Assembly: GCA_947427285.1 (NCBI GenBank) | Contig: CANEHE010000003.1 | Coordinates: forward strand, 62,001-126,000 | DNA length: 64,000 nucleotides | Reading direction: 5' to 3' | Source of the DNA: an uncultured Porphyromonadaceae bacterium | GTDB taxonomy: Bacteria; Bacteroidota; Bacteroidia; Bacteroidales; Muribaculaceae | Shown here: piece after piece, positions 34,652 to 44,168 of the stretch | Numbering within the stretch: the stretch's first letter is position 1 | Layout of the letters: each line of letters begins with the position of its first letter | Position numbers and translations under genes: made by a program | Notes under the pieces: generated by a model | Told to the model about the DNA's origin: nothing | What the model saw: the letters and a program-made list of their open reading frames with translations, nothing else | Databases searched by the model: none

Positions 34652-35515
34652 TCAGTCTACCTGAATGATGAGGTAGGGTGTGAGACTCCAGAACTTGGCA
34701 GGATTGGTGATACGGATGGTCTTTGTCTTGTCCGCATTCTCCACGATCTGATATGAATCCGCGGGCATATTGCTCCACACTTTCACCTTCTTGGAAGTAG
34801 TGGGAATAGAGGTGAGGTTACGCTTGTCGGCCGTTGTGAAATAACTTGCGTTGAAATTGCCTTTGAGCACCTTGGTGGCACCGAGGAATTTCTTCTCAAG
34901 AAGACCGTTCTTTTTAAGCTCCTTGTTGGTGCCGATGGCATAGTACACCTTGTTTGCCTCATTTTCGGCAGCCACGGTCTCCGCCTGAGCCTGTTCTTTG
35001 GCGGCAGTCTCGGTCTTCACCTCCTCTTCTTTCTGAGCGACGGTGTTGTTAAGCTCGCCAATCTGCTTATTGGCGTTTTCAAGATCAGACTGCAACTGGG
35101 CAATTTTCTCGTCCTGCGACGCGATATGGGCCTTTAGCTGGTCGATGGTCTTTGTAAGCACCGAATTCTGGTTGCCAGTGTTTTTCACCTTGGCCTCCAT
35201 GTCGGCCAGAAGTTTCTTGTTTGCATTCAGACGGGCCTTGATGGCAGAAAGATTGCGACGGATCTCCTCGCGACGGTCGGCATTGTCGCCCTGATTCATG
35301 TTATAGAGCAATCCTTCCTGCATGTTGATGGAATCAAGACCGGTGTAGATGTCGCCCATGAGAAGCATCAGCGAGTCATTGAAGTCAGCCGCCTCTTTAT
35401 ACTCTTCGGTCAGATCGGCAATCTTGGCCGAATCTTCATTGAGTTTCTTCTGGTTTCCTGCACATGAGGCAAGGATGAGGGCAGCAAGGCCTGAAATTAA
35501 AAACGATTTTTTCAT
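34652..35515 (-). CDS. Coiled-coil lipoprotein (possibly Cbp1-like)
   Basis: Envelope lipoprotein of 287 aa. Lipobox LASC is at the end of the signal (SGLAALILASC). Residues 30-185 are almost entirely helical with heptad character (ANKKLLADMEAKVKNTGNQN, ASQDEKIAQLQSDLENANKQ). The C-terminal 90 residues form a conserved domain (VYYAIGTNKELKKNGLLEKK, FNASYFTTADKRNLTSIP, WSLTPYLIIQ). The layout resembles a Bacteroides family named for the collagen-binding Cbp1, but I cannot confirm that. A general structural lipoprotein is as likely. It lies downstream of rsmI with a 24-base gap. Confidence 0.75.
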   Translation of the reverse strand: MKKSFLISGLAALILASCAGNQKKLNEDSAKIADLTEEYKEAADFNDSLMLLMGDIYTGLDSINMQEGLLYNMNQGDNADRREEIRRNLSAIKARLNANKKLLADMEAKVKNTGNQNSVLTKTIDQLKAHIASQDEKIAQLQSDLENANKQIGELNNTVAQKEEEVKTETAAKEQAQAETVAAENEANKVYYAIGTNKELKKNGLLEKKFLGATKVLKGNFNASYFTTADKRNLTSIPTTSKKVKVWSNMPADSYQIVENADKTKTIRITNPAKFWSLTPYLIIQVD

Positions 35516-35539
35516 AACTTGATGTGTGGAATTAAATTT

Positions 35540-36274
35540 TCAATCAGATTTACTTTTCGCGGTACACCCGCCATGGCCGGAGCTCTTCGGCCATGCGGCG
35601 GAGTGACACCCCTCAATGACTATAACAATCTCCCCTTTCGCATTGTTCATTTCGAAATACGAAACAAGCTGTCCGAGGGTATCGCGATGTATAGTCTCAT
35701 GCAATTTGGAGATTTCACGGCACACCGCCGCCTCCCTTTCAGGGCTGAATGTCTCGGCAAGTTGCCGGAGAGTACGGGCCAGGCGTTTCGGGGATTCATA
35801 GATCACAACCGTACGTGGCTCGGCAACCAGTTCGGCAAGTCTGGTTGCACGTCCTTTTTTAGGAGGGAGAAAACCTTCGAACACAAACCGATCTATGGGC
35901 AGCCCTGAGTCAACAAGAGCCGGGACAAAGGCAGTAGCTCCCGGAAGGCATTCTACTGTCAGGCCCCGTCGCCGACATTCACGCGACAACATGAATCCCG
36001 GGTCGGATATACCAGGCGTACCGGCATCGGATATAAGGGCCACAACCAGCCCCTCCTCAATCTGCGAGGCAATCCGGGCAGAAGTCTCATGCTCGTTAAA
36101 TTTATGATGGCTTCGCATCGGAGTCTCGATCCCGAAGTGTTTGAGCAGTACTCCAGATGTACGGGTATCCTCCGCAAGAATCAGATCGACAGCTTTCAGA
36201 GTCTCGACCGCCCTGAAAGTCATATCGTCAAGATTGCCTACCGGCGTAGGCACAATAAACAGTTTCCCGGCCAT
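35540..36274 (-). CDS. rsmI: 16S rRNA (cytidine1402-2'-O)-methyltransferase
   Basis: Methylates C1402 in the decoding centre of 16S rRNA, using SAM. The 244-aa product has the SAM-dependent tetrapyrrole-methylase fold with IVPTPVGNLDDMTFRAVETL, ILAEDTRTSGVLLKHFGI, ALISDAGTPGISDPG and FEGFLPPKKGRATRL, all diagnostic. It is separated by 3 bases from the upstream hypothetical gene and follows dacB, forming a probable dacB-hypothetical-rsmI operon. Confidence 0.95.
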   Translation of the reverse strand: MAGKLFIVPTPVGNLDDMTFRAVETLKAVDLILAEDTRTSGVLLKHFGIETPMRSHHKFNEHETSARIASQIEEGLVVALISDAGTPGISDPGFMLSRECRRRGLTVECLPGATAFVPALVDSGLPIDRFVFEGFLPPKKGRATRLAELVAEPRTVVIYESPKRLARTLRQLAETFSPEREAAVCREISKLHETIHRDTLGQLVSYFEMNNAKGEIVIVIEGCHSAAWPKSSGHGGCTAKSKSD

Positions 36275-36277
36275 CTG

Positions 36278-36796
36278 TCAATACAGCTGTTTTTTATAAT
36301 ACCTGCGCATCATTTCCATGAATTCCCCGACTACCGGGTCATCCGGATTCCATTCCAGCTCGCTGAAAAAATAATTCTCCGCTTCCTCGTATGAGTCCAT
36401 AGCGGCTACCTGTCCGAGAGCGGAATTGAAATCATCATCGGAACCGGCAAACAGTTCACGACGGAAACGAAACCTGTCGTTCACACTAAGCAACGGGCGA
36501 CGACGTGAGACCTGAGGTTCAGATGAATTTTCACCTTTATCCGGACAATCCGACAATACAATGTTTTCGACAGGACCAGATACCTCCTCGTCGTCCGGCA
36601 TGGAGTAAAACATCGTATCATCCGGATCAGACACCGCCTCCGGGGAAGACGACTCTGGAGTCATCAGTAGATTTATTTCCCTTACTTTCTCCTCTATCAG
36701 ATTTTCAAGCGACGGGTCGGCTCCACGCGAGACACGCAAAGACACGAGACCTTCCAGTTCGTATGAGAGTTTCAGCAAAGATTCGTATATTTCCAT
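36278..36796 (-). CDS. Conserved Bacteroidales protein of unknown function
   Basis: Cytoplasmic, no signal peptide or membrane segment. The 172-aa product has an N-terminal helical part (EIYESLLKLSYELEGLVSLR), an acidic low-complexity linker and a well-formed C-terminal block (SVNDRFRFRRELFAGSDDDF, SALGQVAAMDSYEEAENYFF). This block looks conserved and I recall similar proteins beside rsmI-type genes in Bacteroides. Ends 3 bases before rsmI starts. No function is proposed. Confidence 0.78.
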   Translation of the reverse strand: MEIYESLLKLSYELEGLVSLRVSRGADPSLENLIEEKVREINLLMTPESSSPEAVSDPDDTMFYSMPDDEEVSGPVENIVLSDCPDKGENSSEPQVSRRRPLLSVNDRFRFRRELFAGSDDDFNSALGQVAAMDSYEEAENYFFSELEWNPDDPVVGEFMEMMRRYYKKQLY

Positions 36797-36831
36797 TTTT
36801 ACTTGGGTAACAATTCAAACTTGGCAATAAT

Positions 36832-38064
36832 TCAAGGTTGAGAGAAAATAGATAGAAGCATCCGTTCCACTCCACGTCTGACCTCAGCGCGTGAACCTCG
36901 CATTCCGTTCACAATTATAACAATGGAATGAGTCGGTATGTAATCGTCATCGAGTTTATAACCAGCATAACATTGGATTCCCAACATGGATCCAGTCTTC
37001 ATGGCCACATACTCTTCAAGCGGCGTTCCGGCCAGAAGATTCCTGAGAGTGCCTTCACGTCCGGCCAAAGGGAAAAAAGAGGCATAATACGGATCGTGGC
37101 TCTTCAAAGCCAATACATCTGTCATGAATCGTGCCGTGGTTCTGTTCGCCCGCGACAGACCGGAACCATCGGCAAACACCACTCCGCTCATATCGGCTCC
37201 TTTGCCTTTCCAGAAATCGCGTTCCATGGCAAGCGCATCGTCAAGAGAGGATTCATCCTCCCCCTCTGCCAGAGGTAGAGTACGCAGAAGAGCCTCTGCA
37301 TACAGATTATCGCTACGCATCATGCATGAACGCATTATATCCTCAAGCGGAGCCGAGCGATGATTTACTATCAATGACTTTTTTTCATGCGATTCCACAG
37401 ACTGGTGTCCAAGGTGTATACCTGCCGAAGCAAAGGCTTTCTCCAAACTATTGATAAAGACCTTGGAGGGATCTGAGACAGAAGATTTGCCGGACGCATT
37501 GTTGCGGAAATTGAATCCATGCACACCTGTGCCATAAGCATGCGGCAGATCGCCGGAAGCCCAGGAAGCGGGAACCGACGGTCCACGAAACACCGATCCA
37601 TCCACGATAATCTCTCCGGCGATGCTGTCAATCCCTTTGCGACGCAAAGCGGCGGTTATGTCGGCTACAAAATCGGAAGTCAGAGGCAATTTCGAAGAAT
37701 TGAGAGTAGGATCGCCCGATCCATCCACGAGAATATTCCCCTCCAGCACGGAGCCGTCGCGTATTTTCCCATCAAGATACACCTTCGTATTATATATCCA
37801 GTCCTTTCCACCCCTGTCGAGCAAAGTGGCAGTAGTGACAGCCTTCTGTATCGACGCGGGAATCAAAGGGATACTTTCATTATACGAACACACCTTTTCT
37901 CCATTCCTGAGATCGCATATAAGCACTGCTGTACGAGTGGAATCCACAGAAGGCAAACATACGAAAGTTTCCATTGCTTTCTGCGAAGTCGTAGCGTATA
38001 TGACACCGGAATAAAGACATAACGACGCTAAAACCGTAATTATATACAATAAACGTATTCTCAT
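36832..38064 (-). CDS. dacB: D-alanyl-D-alanine carboxypeptidase/endopeptidase (PBP4, S13)
   Basis: Periplasmic peptidoglycan-trimming serine enzyme. The 410-aa product has a signal peptide (LLYIITVLASLCLYSGVIYA) and the three penicillin-binding motifs in order: SxxK in PASIQKAV, SxN in MMRSDNLYAE and KTG in AMKTGSMLG. The internal S13 insertion is present but the protein is somewhat short for PBP4. The start at 38064 was chosen because the 45 extra upstream codons precede a signal peptide and read across the -7 box. First gene of the operon towards rsmI. Confidence 0.9.
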   Translation of the reverse strand: MRIRLLYIITVLASLCLYSGVIYATTSQKAMETFVCLPSVDSTRTAVLICDLRNGEKVCSYNESIPLIPASIQKAVTTATLLDRGGKDWIYNTKVYLDGKIRDGSVLEGNILVDGSGDPTLNSSKLPLTSDFVADITAALRRKGIDSIAGEIIVDGSVFRGPSVPASWASGDLPHAYGTGVHGFNFRNNASGKSSVSDPSKVFINSLEKAFASAGIHLGHQSVESHEKKSLIVNHRSAPLEDIMRSCMMRSDNLYAEALLRTLPLAEGEDESSLDDALAMERDFWKGKGADMSGVVFADGSGLSRANRTTARFMTDVLALKSHDPYYASFFPLAGREGTLRNLLAGTPLEEYVAMKTGSMLGIQCYAGYKLDDDYIPTHSIVIIVNGMRGSRAEVRRGVERMLLSIFSQP

Positions 38065-38091
38065 GGACCTATTATGAAAGAGGACTCCGGT

Positions 38092-38100
38092 GCAAAGATA
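38092..38100 (-). promoter_or_regulatory. Probable -7 box of dacB
   Basis: Minus-strand TATCTTTGC, 28 bases upstream of the ATG. The -33 element is not well matched. Confidence 0.45.
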
Positions 38101-38146
38101 CGAATTTATTTCAATCCGATAAGATACTTCTGACAAAACACTCAAT

Positions 38147-38187
38147 AAAAAAAACACCCCGTTGCCAGAACATGTCCGACAACGGGG
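38147..38187 (-). terminator. Terminator of the GLUG operon
   Basis: CCCCGTTG (38157-38164) pairs with CAACGGGG (38180-38187). On the minus strand it is followed by TGTTTTTTTTATT. Confidence 0.85.
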
Positions 38188-38228
38188 AAGAGATCTCAAA
38201 ACGCACCTACGGTCAAATCCGTTCCAGA

Positions 38229-41200
38229 TTATTCAGATACAATAGTTTTTGCAGACAAGATTCTGCCTCCGGCATACACATCCATACGAATGCATGTCTC
38301 CCCAATTTCGGGCTTCGATAATTCGATACCGTCGAGGCGGAACCAACGTGTAGCTATCACTTCATCCTCTTCAGGACTAAACACCCCGTTATACACAGTT
38401 TTTGTAACGATAAAAGGGAATTTCCGTGTAAGACTCAAACCAAAGGCATCCGTGCCTTTCTGAATCCAGCCTTCCCCCAAAACGGCGGGGAAAGCTTTGT
38501 TACCGGAAATATAAAACTCGGATGAGGAAGTCCATTCCATCCCTGGGAGTTCAGCTACGGTTATAGCATCTGTTACATTTTGATCAGTATCTCCTGCCGA
38601 AAGGGAAAAGAAAGCTCCGTAGAAATTAGCTATTCCGTTATCGGACAAAGGTTCCGGAACCGGATAGGTGTTGTCCCGGTAGACGAATCCATCACCAAGA
38701 CCGCGCATCTTCAGGAAACCGTCTGCCGAAAGAGGGACTGCTTTTGCATCAAGCTGTGAAGGAATACCCGAAAATGATGAATCCAGATAATAGATACCGC
38801 TTATAGTCGGCTCATCGAATCTCGATGACAAGATTATGGCCGCAGCAGTGCCGGGACACTCGATCATACCTGCGTTATAGGAATCGGACATAGAGACTTT
38901 GACGGCATCGACATATCCCACAAGACCTGCCGCACATGTAGGTGCAGCCACTTTCCCCATATTATATGAAGAAGTTATCGTAGCCGAACTCTTGGCCACC
39001 AGTCCGGCCGCATTGCAAACCGTGGTCTCTTTGAAATCGGAAATCACATCGCCGAAATTGGCACATTGTATTATGCTTCCAGAAGTGGTGGCACCGGTTA
39101 TTCCTGCGGCATTCCCTTCACCGGCATGGACAACACCTCCATTCCAACATCCAACGATATCTATATTCCGGCTTATGCCCGCTATCCCTCCGGCATTCGT
39201 ACCGGTGGAAACGACATTCGCAGTATTATAGCAATTGTAGAGATTACTGTTGATGCCGACGTAACCGCCTATTCCACCTGCATACTCCTGAGCATTGACT
39301 TCTCCGGTATTGTAACAGTTCCTTACATACACATCCGGATCCGAAAACGTCCCTTCCGCATGCCCCATTATGCCGCCTGCATACTGGAACAGGGCCTTGA
39401 CAGGAGCTTCATTGTGACAATCGGACATATTGATTCCTTTGGAAATATAGCCAATTAGGCCACCTACGGCACTTCCGCCTTTTATTTCAGCGTAATTATG
39501 ACAATCCGACATATAACTTGTAGTATCCGGTATCGACTGCCCTATAATACCGCCAATGCCGATGCCGGTACCTGTGACAGGCGCATTGTTCACACAACGT
39601 TCCAAAATATCTCCACCTCCATTAGAGACAAGAATACCTCCCATACTGCTTTTCCCGGAGACACTGGCATTGTTGGCACAATCCGAAATACGACCTTGAT
39701 TCACGACGGCTATGCCAGCCCCGGGACTACATATAATCGGAGATTCGTTGTAACACCTCTCTACCACGGCACCACTCTTGACGGAATAGACTATTCCTGC
39801 TCCGGAACCGCCCATGGGTGAAATATCACCTTGATTACGGCATTCAGAAATGTAGGAATTTTCAGCAGCTATGCCGACAATTCCACCGGCATAAGGATAA
39901 CCTTTGGAGGTTTTTACGGTGGACGCGAACGTCAGACGTTCGGCCTTACCTTTAAGATAACCCACGAATCCACCCACATACCTGTAAGCGGTGATAGAGC
40001 CACCCTCAAGAGTAAGGTCATGGATGGATCCTTCGTTACCCATACTACAAATCAAGGCGGCATAATCCATATCAGGCTGATCAATGACAAGATTGCATAT
40101 CTTCCTTCCGCCTCCATCGTAATTTCCGTTGAACGGCAACGAGCCGGATCCAATAGGAAGAAAAGCTTTTTTTCCGGAAAAGTCTATGTCAGAAGTCTGC
40201 CGCAGATAGAATCCCGCGAAATCAAAATTCTCGACATTAGATATTTCAGACAACATATTAAGGTCATCCGTATTCCTTATCAGGAACGGTTTTGCCTCTG
40301 TACCATCTCCACTGAAATTCAGAGGAAGTGCGCGAAGATAAATAGGTTTGCTGAAATCTCCCACAGTCGCCGTAAGTGTGGCATACTCGGATGTGGTGAA
40401 ATTTTCCGGCCGATGGAAACTTATTTTACCGTCACTAATCGTGAAACTCTGCGTGTTGCCAGACAATGACCACTGTGCGGATGCAGACAGGATTGCAGAG
40501 GAATCGAAGAGATCGGCTGTCTCGTCCAAAGGCATCTCCACTATTATCTGTCTGTGAGCTGACGCGGATGGTTCGGAGACAAACGCTTTCAATACCGGAT
40601 ATACACCTGCTTTCCAGTCAAACGCATCTTTGTCCAGTCCTGACAAGGGTTGCCCGGATGTCAGTTCGGCAGTGTTGAGCCCTATGGCATAAGACACTGG
40701 CTGAAGGCACGCCGCTCCGAAACGAGTGATCTGACGGTCATAAATATTGTCGGCGGCTTCTGTCAGATTCAACTGTGTCGCAGATATGGAGCCGCATGAC
40801 GCATCTGTATATGTGTACATGACGGTACCATAATTCAGATTACCTCTGATTGTACTTTTACGCGATGCTGATTCAAATATGCCGGCGACATCACGGAGTG
40901 AGTGTATGTAGCCCGAATTGACATTCGTCTCCACCACAGCGTCATCGGAAAGGGCACACGCAATTCCGGCCACTGTGCGTTGAGCTTTATCTCCTATAGA
41001 AGATTCTGGGAGTTTTATCGCTCTGACCTCTCCGTCGTTCTGACATAAACGCACCTGCCCGGCACCTCCGCACACGATTCCGGCCGCAGTGTTGGCTCCG
41101 ACGGTTATTGTACCGCTGTTGTAACAACTGAATATCGAACTTTCCTTGGTACCCTGTGTGGTGATTCCGGCCGCATATGAATCCACGGCAGTGATGTCAG

Positions 41201-44159
41201 CATAATTACGACAATTCTCAACACGTCCTCTGGTGGCCACGACGATCCCAGCTACATTGGCATATCCTCTGATCCGGCAATCGGAAGATATCACTACATT
41301 CTTGATGACGCTTTTTTTGTCAGCATAACTTATGAAGGCACTGGCTGCACGAGATCCATTGCTGATGGCGATACCGTTGGAATCAAATGCCACACCATCT
41401 ATCTTCATCCTGTGAATGGCATGCCCTCCTCCATCGTATGTGCCGTTGAAAGCAGTGTTGACCGTAGCCCCCGACCCGATACCGGAGAAGTCGGGCGTAT
41501 AGTCAAGATCTATATCATTGGTCTGTAGAAAATATTCATCCGTAAATATGATGCCGTAGCGAGATATGTTCTTGTCAAGCTCAATGAGATCTTCCTTTGT
41601 GCTTATAAGATATGGATTCTCTTCTGTCCCTTCACCGGCGAATCCGGATGCATTGACAGTAATGAGGTTATAGCATTTCCATAAATCTCCGAGAGTACCC
41701 ATGATTGTCTGATGGGAGCTTATCGGCTCAACAGACACGCTGGTGCCGTCTATGGTAAGTACATCGGATTTTTTTGAAAGACCTTTATCCGTGTATACAA
41801 GCCAGTCCACACCACCTTTATCCGAAACCGAAAAATCGCTTTTGACCTTGATAAGAGACTGCTTCTTGTCAAACGTGACCGGAGCCGCGCTCAACACCGA
41901 TGCCGGAGTGGCGGCAAGATTCACAAGCACTGGATAACTTCCTTTTGAGAATGACCAGACAGATTTGTCAAAGCCGTTCAGACCTGTAGAACGTGTCATA
42001 TTGGATGTAGTGAGTCCCATATTCGCTATTGATCCGTCCACATCGTATGGATTCATCTGATTGTCGAAATAGACATTTCTGAATGTCTCCTTTATGTCAG
42101 GCTCGCATGTCCCGAATACAGGTTGTGTCGGAGTAGCCGACGGGCGCACCAACTGTCCTGAATTATAGCAGTTCTCCACCAAAGAAGCTCTTCCGCTGGC
42201 AACAACGGGGCTGAAAATGCATCCAACGAGACCTCCGACGCGCGTTCCGCTTGAAGAAGCCACCATCTGATTAGCATTATAGCAATCGCTTATTGTGCCG
42301 GAATTCATCAGACCGACCAATCCTCCGAAAGTTCCGTTCTGTGCCGCAACGGCAGATGACAACGCTCCGAGATTAAAACTACGCCTCAGTATGCCTCCGT
42401 TTATGTCTCCTATTATGCCGCCCGTATGAGCTGTGCCTTCGACATCACGGAGTGTGCCGGCAAACATGCAGTCTTCCACTTCCGGCTCTCCTTTGGTTGT
42501 ACTTATTATGTAACCGGCCACACCTCCGATCGCCCTGTAGAGCGCATTCGTCTGCCGTGGATATGTTATGTCTGCGGCAACCCTACATTTCCGTATTTTT
42601 GAGTGATACACTATTCCGGCGATTCCTCCAGATGCTCCTCCTACTATCATGGACCCCTCGAAAGTACAGTTTTCAATGGTATTCTCGGAAGCATATCCCA
42701 CGATGCCGCCTCCATTGATGCCGTAATGGGAGATCATGGCTTCCTTCACAGCAAGATCTTTCAGAAGTCCATAAGCCTCGCCGACAACGCCTCCCGTCTT
42801 AGCGCCATATGAGGATATTTTAAGATCCGAAACCGTAAGAGACGTAATCGCACCTGACGCATCAAGATAACCGAACAATCCTGTGTTTCCAGCCGTCCCG
42901 GCACTGATTGAAAGATTAAGCACAGCATGACCGTTCCCGTTGAAATGCCCGCTGAAAGGATTGGCCTCCGATCTTCCTATCGGTCTGAACGCCACGGGAA
43001 GTTTAGAGGCATCAATATCATTACCCAACAGAATATATTTGTCCTGATAACTTTCACCGTTGGCCACGCTTTCAGAAAAAGCTGAAAGATCATACGGAGT
43101 CTTTATCACAAACGGGTCAGACTGTGTGCCCGAACCGGTCCAGACAAGTGTCAACGGAGTAGGGTAGACCAATGTCAGGCCATCATCGAAAACAATTCTG
43201 GAAGATGCGTATGCCGCACTGTAGATTTGAGAGTAGCTTTGACTGAACAGTCCCCAGTTGCCGAAAGTGATGCCCTTGTCAGTGGATTGGCCTGTCATAT
43301 TCCCCTTGAGACGCTGTCCTCCGGACCAGTCGGCAGGATAACAGAGAAAAGTGCCGTACTGGGGATTCGTAAACATCGGTTGAGGTGCTATCTCAATGTT
43401 CTTGTCCGAATTGACGTATGCATCCACACTCACACCATTGTCAATGAAATTATAGATGGTCACAGCATTGGGATATGGCTGTTCTATATACACTCCATAC
43501 GATTCCGCTTTACCGTCGACGGCACTGATGTTGGTCATGACAGCATTTGTGGGCTTCAATACGGTTGAAGTACAGACACTCGATGAATATCCGTTAGTTA
43601 TGAGATTACCCACACCGGAACCTTCAGTTATGACTCCACACCACGGGCCAATAGTTATTGTACCGTCGGAAGCCACCTGAGCCGTCACCGCCCCATTGGC
43701 ATTATATTTTCCCTCTTCCGGAAGGAACTGGCAGAATGTGACGGTTCTGCCGGAAACAGAAACCAGAGTCTGAGCTGGAATTACAAGGGTGTTTCCGGAA
43801 AGAGTCCCCTTTAGTGTATTGGAGCCGTGTATGAAAAAATTGCTTATCGAAACCTCTCCGGATGCGTTGCCGCGTATCGTGAGCGAACTGGCTCCATGCA
43901 TGGATCTGTCTGCCTTGTATACATTGTCAAATTCAACATATATATGGGACAGAAAGGAGGCATCAGAAACTTTTTCAGAAGACATGACAATACTTTCGAA
44001 ACCTGCATCGTCCTTAAACGATATAAGAGATACCGAATCGACAACTGAAATCCCGGTTTTCTGTGAAAGGGAATGATACTCAAGAGTAACGGCCTTAACC
44101 GACATGATTCCCACCATTATCATGACAGCGAGAATCAAATGTTTTATATGAAAATCCAT
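38229..44159 (-). CDS. Giant GLUG-repeat surface protein (1976 aa), paralogue 1
   Basis: Predicted exported adhesin or surface protein; ligand unknown. It has a signal peptide (HLILAVMIMVGIMSVKAV) and an N-terminal beta-domain with IEQPYPNAVTIYNFID. Three similar modules follow, starting near residues 340 (GSGTQSDPFVIKTPYDL), 840 (GEGTEENPYLISTKEDL) and 1281 (GDGTEAKPFLIRNTDDL). Each opens with a G-x-GT-x-x-x-P-x-x-I header and runs into a right-handed beta-helix of GLUG-type turns (GGIVG, C-x-N-x-G/A). Ig-like linkers separate modules. The end (TRWFRLDGIELSKP) is tail-like but degenerate. It lies 9 bases after the chitobiase-C protein gene in one operon and is homologous along its length to the protein at 54379. 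Confidence 0.87.
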   Translation of the reverse strand: MDFHIKHLILAVMIMVGIMSVKAVTLEYHSLSQKTGISVVDSVSLISFKDDAGFESIVMSSEKVSDASFLSHIYVEFDNVYKADRSMHGASSLTIRGNASGEVSISNFFIHGSNTLKGTLSGNTLVIPAQTLVSVSGRTVTFCQFLPEEGKYNANGAVTAQVASDGTITIGPWCGVITEGSGVGNLITNGYSSSVCTSTVLKPTNAVMTNISAVDGKAESYGVYIEQPYPNAVTIYNFIDNGVSVDAYVNSDKNIEIAPQPMFTNPQYGTFLCYPADWSGGQRLKGNMTGQSTDKGITFGNWGLFSQSYSQIYSAAYASSRIVFDDGLTLVYPTPLTLVWTGSGTQSDPFVIKTPYDLSAFSESVANGESYQDKYILLGNDIDASKLPVAFRPIGRSEANPFSGHFNGNGHAVLNLSISAGTAGNTGLFGYLDASGAITSLTVSDLKISSYGAKTGGVVGEAYGLLKDLAVKEAMISHYGINGGGIVGYASENTIENCTFEGSMIVGGASGGIAGIVYHSKIRKCRVAADITYPRQTNALYRAIGGVAGYIISTTKGEPEVEDCMFAGTLRDVEGTAHTGGIIGDINGGILRRSFNLGALSSAVAAQNGTFGGLVGLMNSGTISDCYNANQMVASSSGTRVGGLVGCIFSPVVASGRASLVENCYNSGQLVRPSATPTQPVFGTCEPDIKETFRNVYFDNQMNPYDVDGSIANMGLTTSNMTRSTGLNGFDKSVWSFSKGSYPVLVNLAATPASVLSAAPVTFDKKQSLIKVKSDFSVSDKGGVDWLVYTDKGLSKKSDVLTIDGTSVSVEPISSHQTIMGTLGDLWKCYNLITVNASGFAGEGTEENPYLISTKEDLIELDKNISRYGIIFTDEYFLQTNDIDLDYTPDFSGIGSGATVNTAFNGTYDGGGHAIHRMKIDGVAFDSNGIAISNGSRAASAFISYADKKSVIKNVVISSDCRIRGYANVAGIVVATRGRVENCRNYADITAVDSYAAGITTQGTKESSIFSCYNSGTITVGANTAAGIVCGGAGQVRLCQNDGEVRAIKLPESSIGDKAQRTVAGIACALSDDAVVETNVNSGYIHSLRDVAGIFESASRKSTIRGNLNYGTVMYTYTDASCGSISATQLNLTEAADNIYDRQITRFGAACLQPVSYAIGLNTAELTSGQPLSGLDKDAFDWKAGVYPVLKAFVSEPSASAHRQIIVEMPLDETADLFDSSAILSASAQWSLSGNTQSFTISDGKISFHRPENFTTSEYATLTATVGDFSKPIYLRALPLNFSGDGTEAKPFLIRNTDDLNMLSEISNVENFDFAGFYLRQTSDIDFSGKKAFLPIGSGSLPFNGNYDGGGRKICNLVIDQPDMDYAALICSMGNEGSIHDLTLEGGSITAYRYVGGFVGYLKGKAERLTFASTVKTSKGYPYAGGIVGIAAENSYISECRNQGDISPMGGSGAGIVYSVKSGAVVERCYNESPIICSPGAGIAVVNQGRISDCANNASVSGKSSMGGILVSNGGGDILERCVNNAPVTGTGIGIGGIIGQSIPDTTSYMSDCHNYAEIKGGSAVGGLIGYISKGINMSDCHNEAPVKALFQYAGGIMGHAEGTFSDPDVYVRNCYNTGEVNAQEYAGGIGGYVGINSNLYNCYNTANVVSTGTNAGGIAGISRNIDIVGCWNGGVVHAGEGNAAGITGATTSGSIIQCANFGDVISDFKETTVCNAAGLVAKSSATITSSYNMGKVAAPTCAAGLVGYVDAVKVSMSDSYNAGMIECPGTAAAIILSSRFDEPTISGIYYLDSSFSGIPSQLDAKAVPLSADGFLKMRGLGDGFVYRDNTYPVPEPLSDNGIANFYGAFFSLSAGDTDQNVTDAITVAELPGMEWTSSSEFYISGNKAFPAVLGEGWIQKGTDAFGLSLTRKFPFIVTKTVYNGVFSPEEDEVIATRWFRLDGIELSKPEIGETCIRMDVYAGGRILSAKTIVSE

Positions 44160-44168
44160 AATTTTCTC

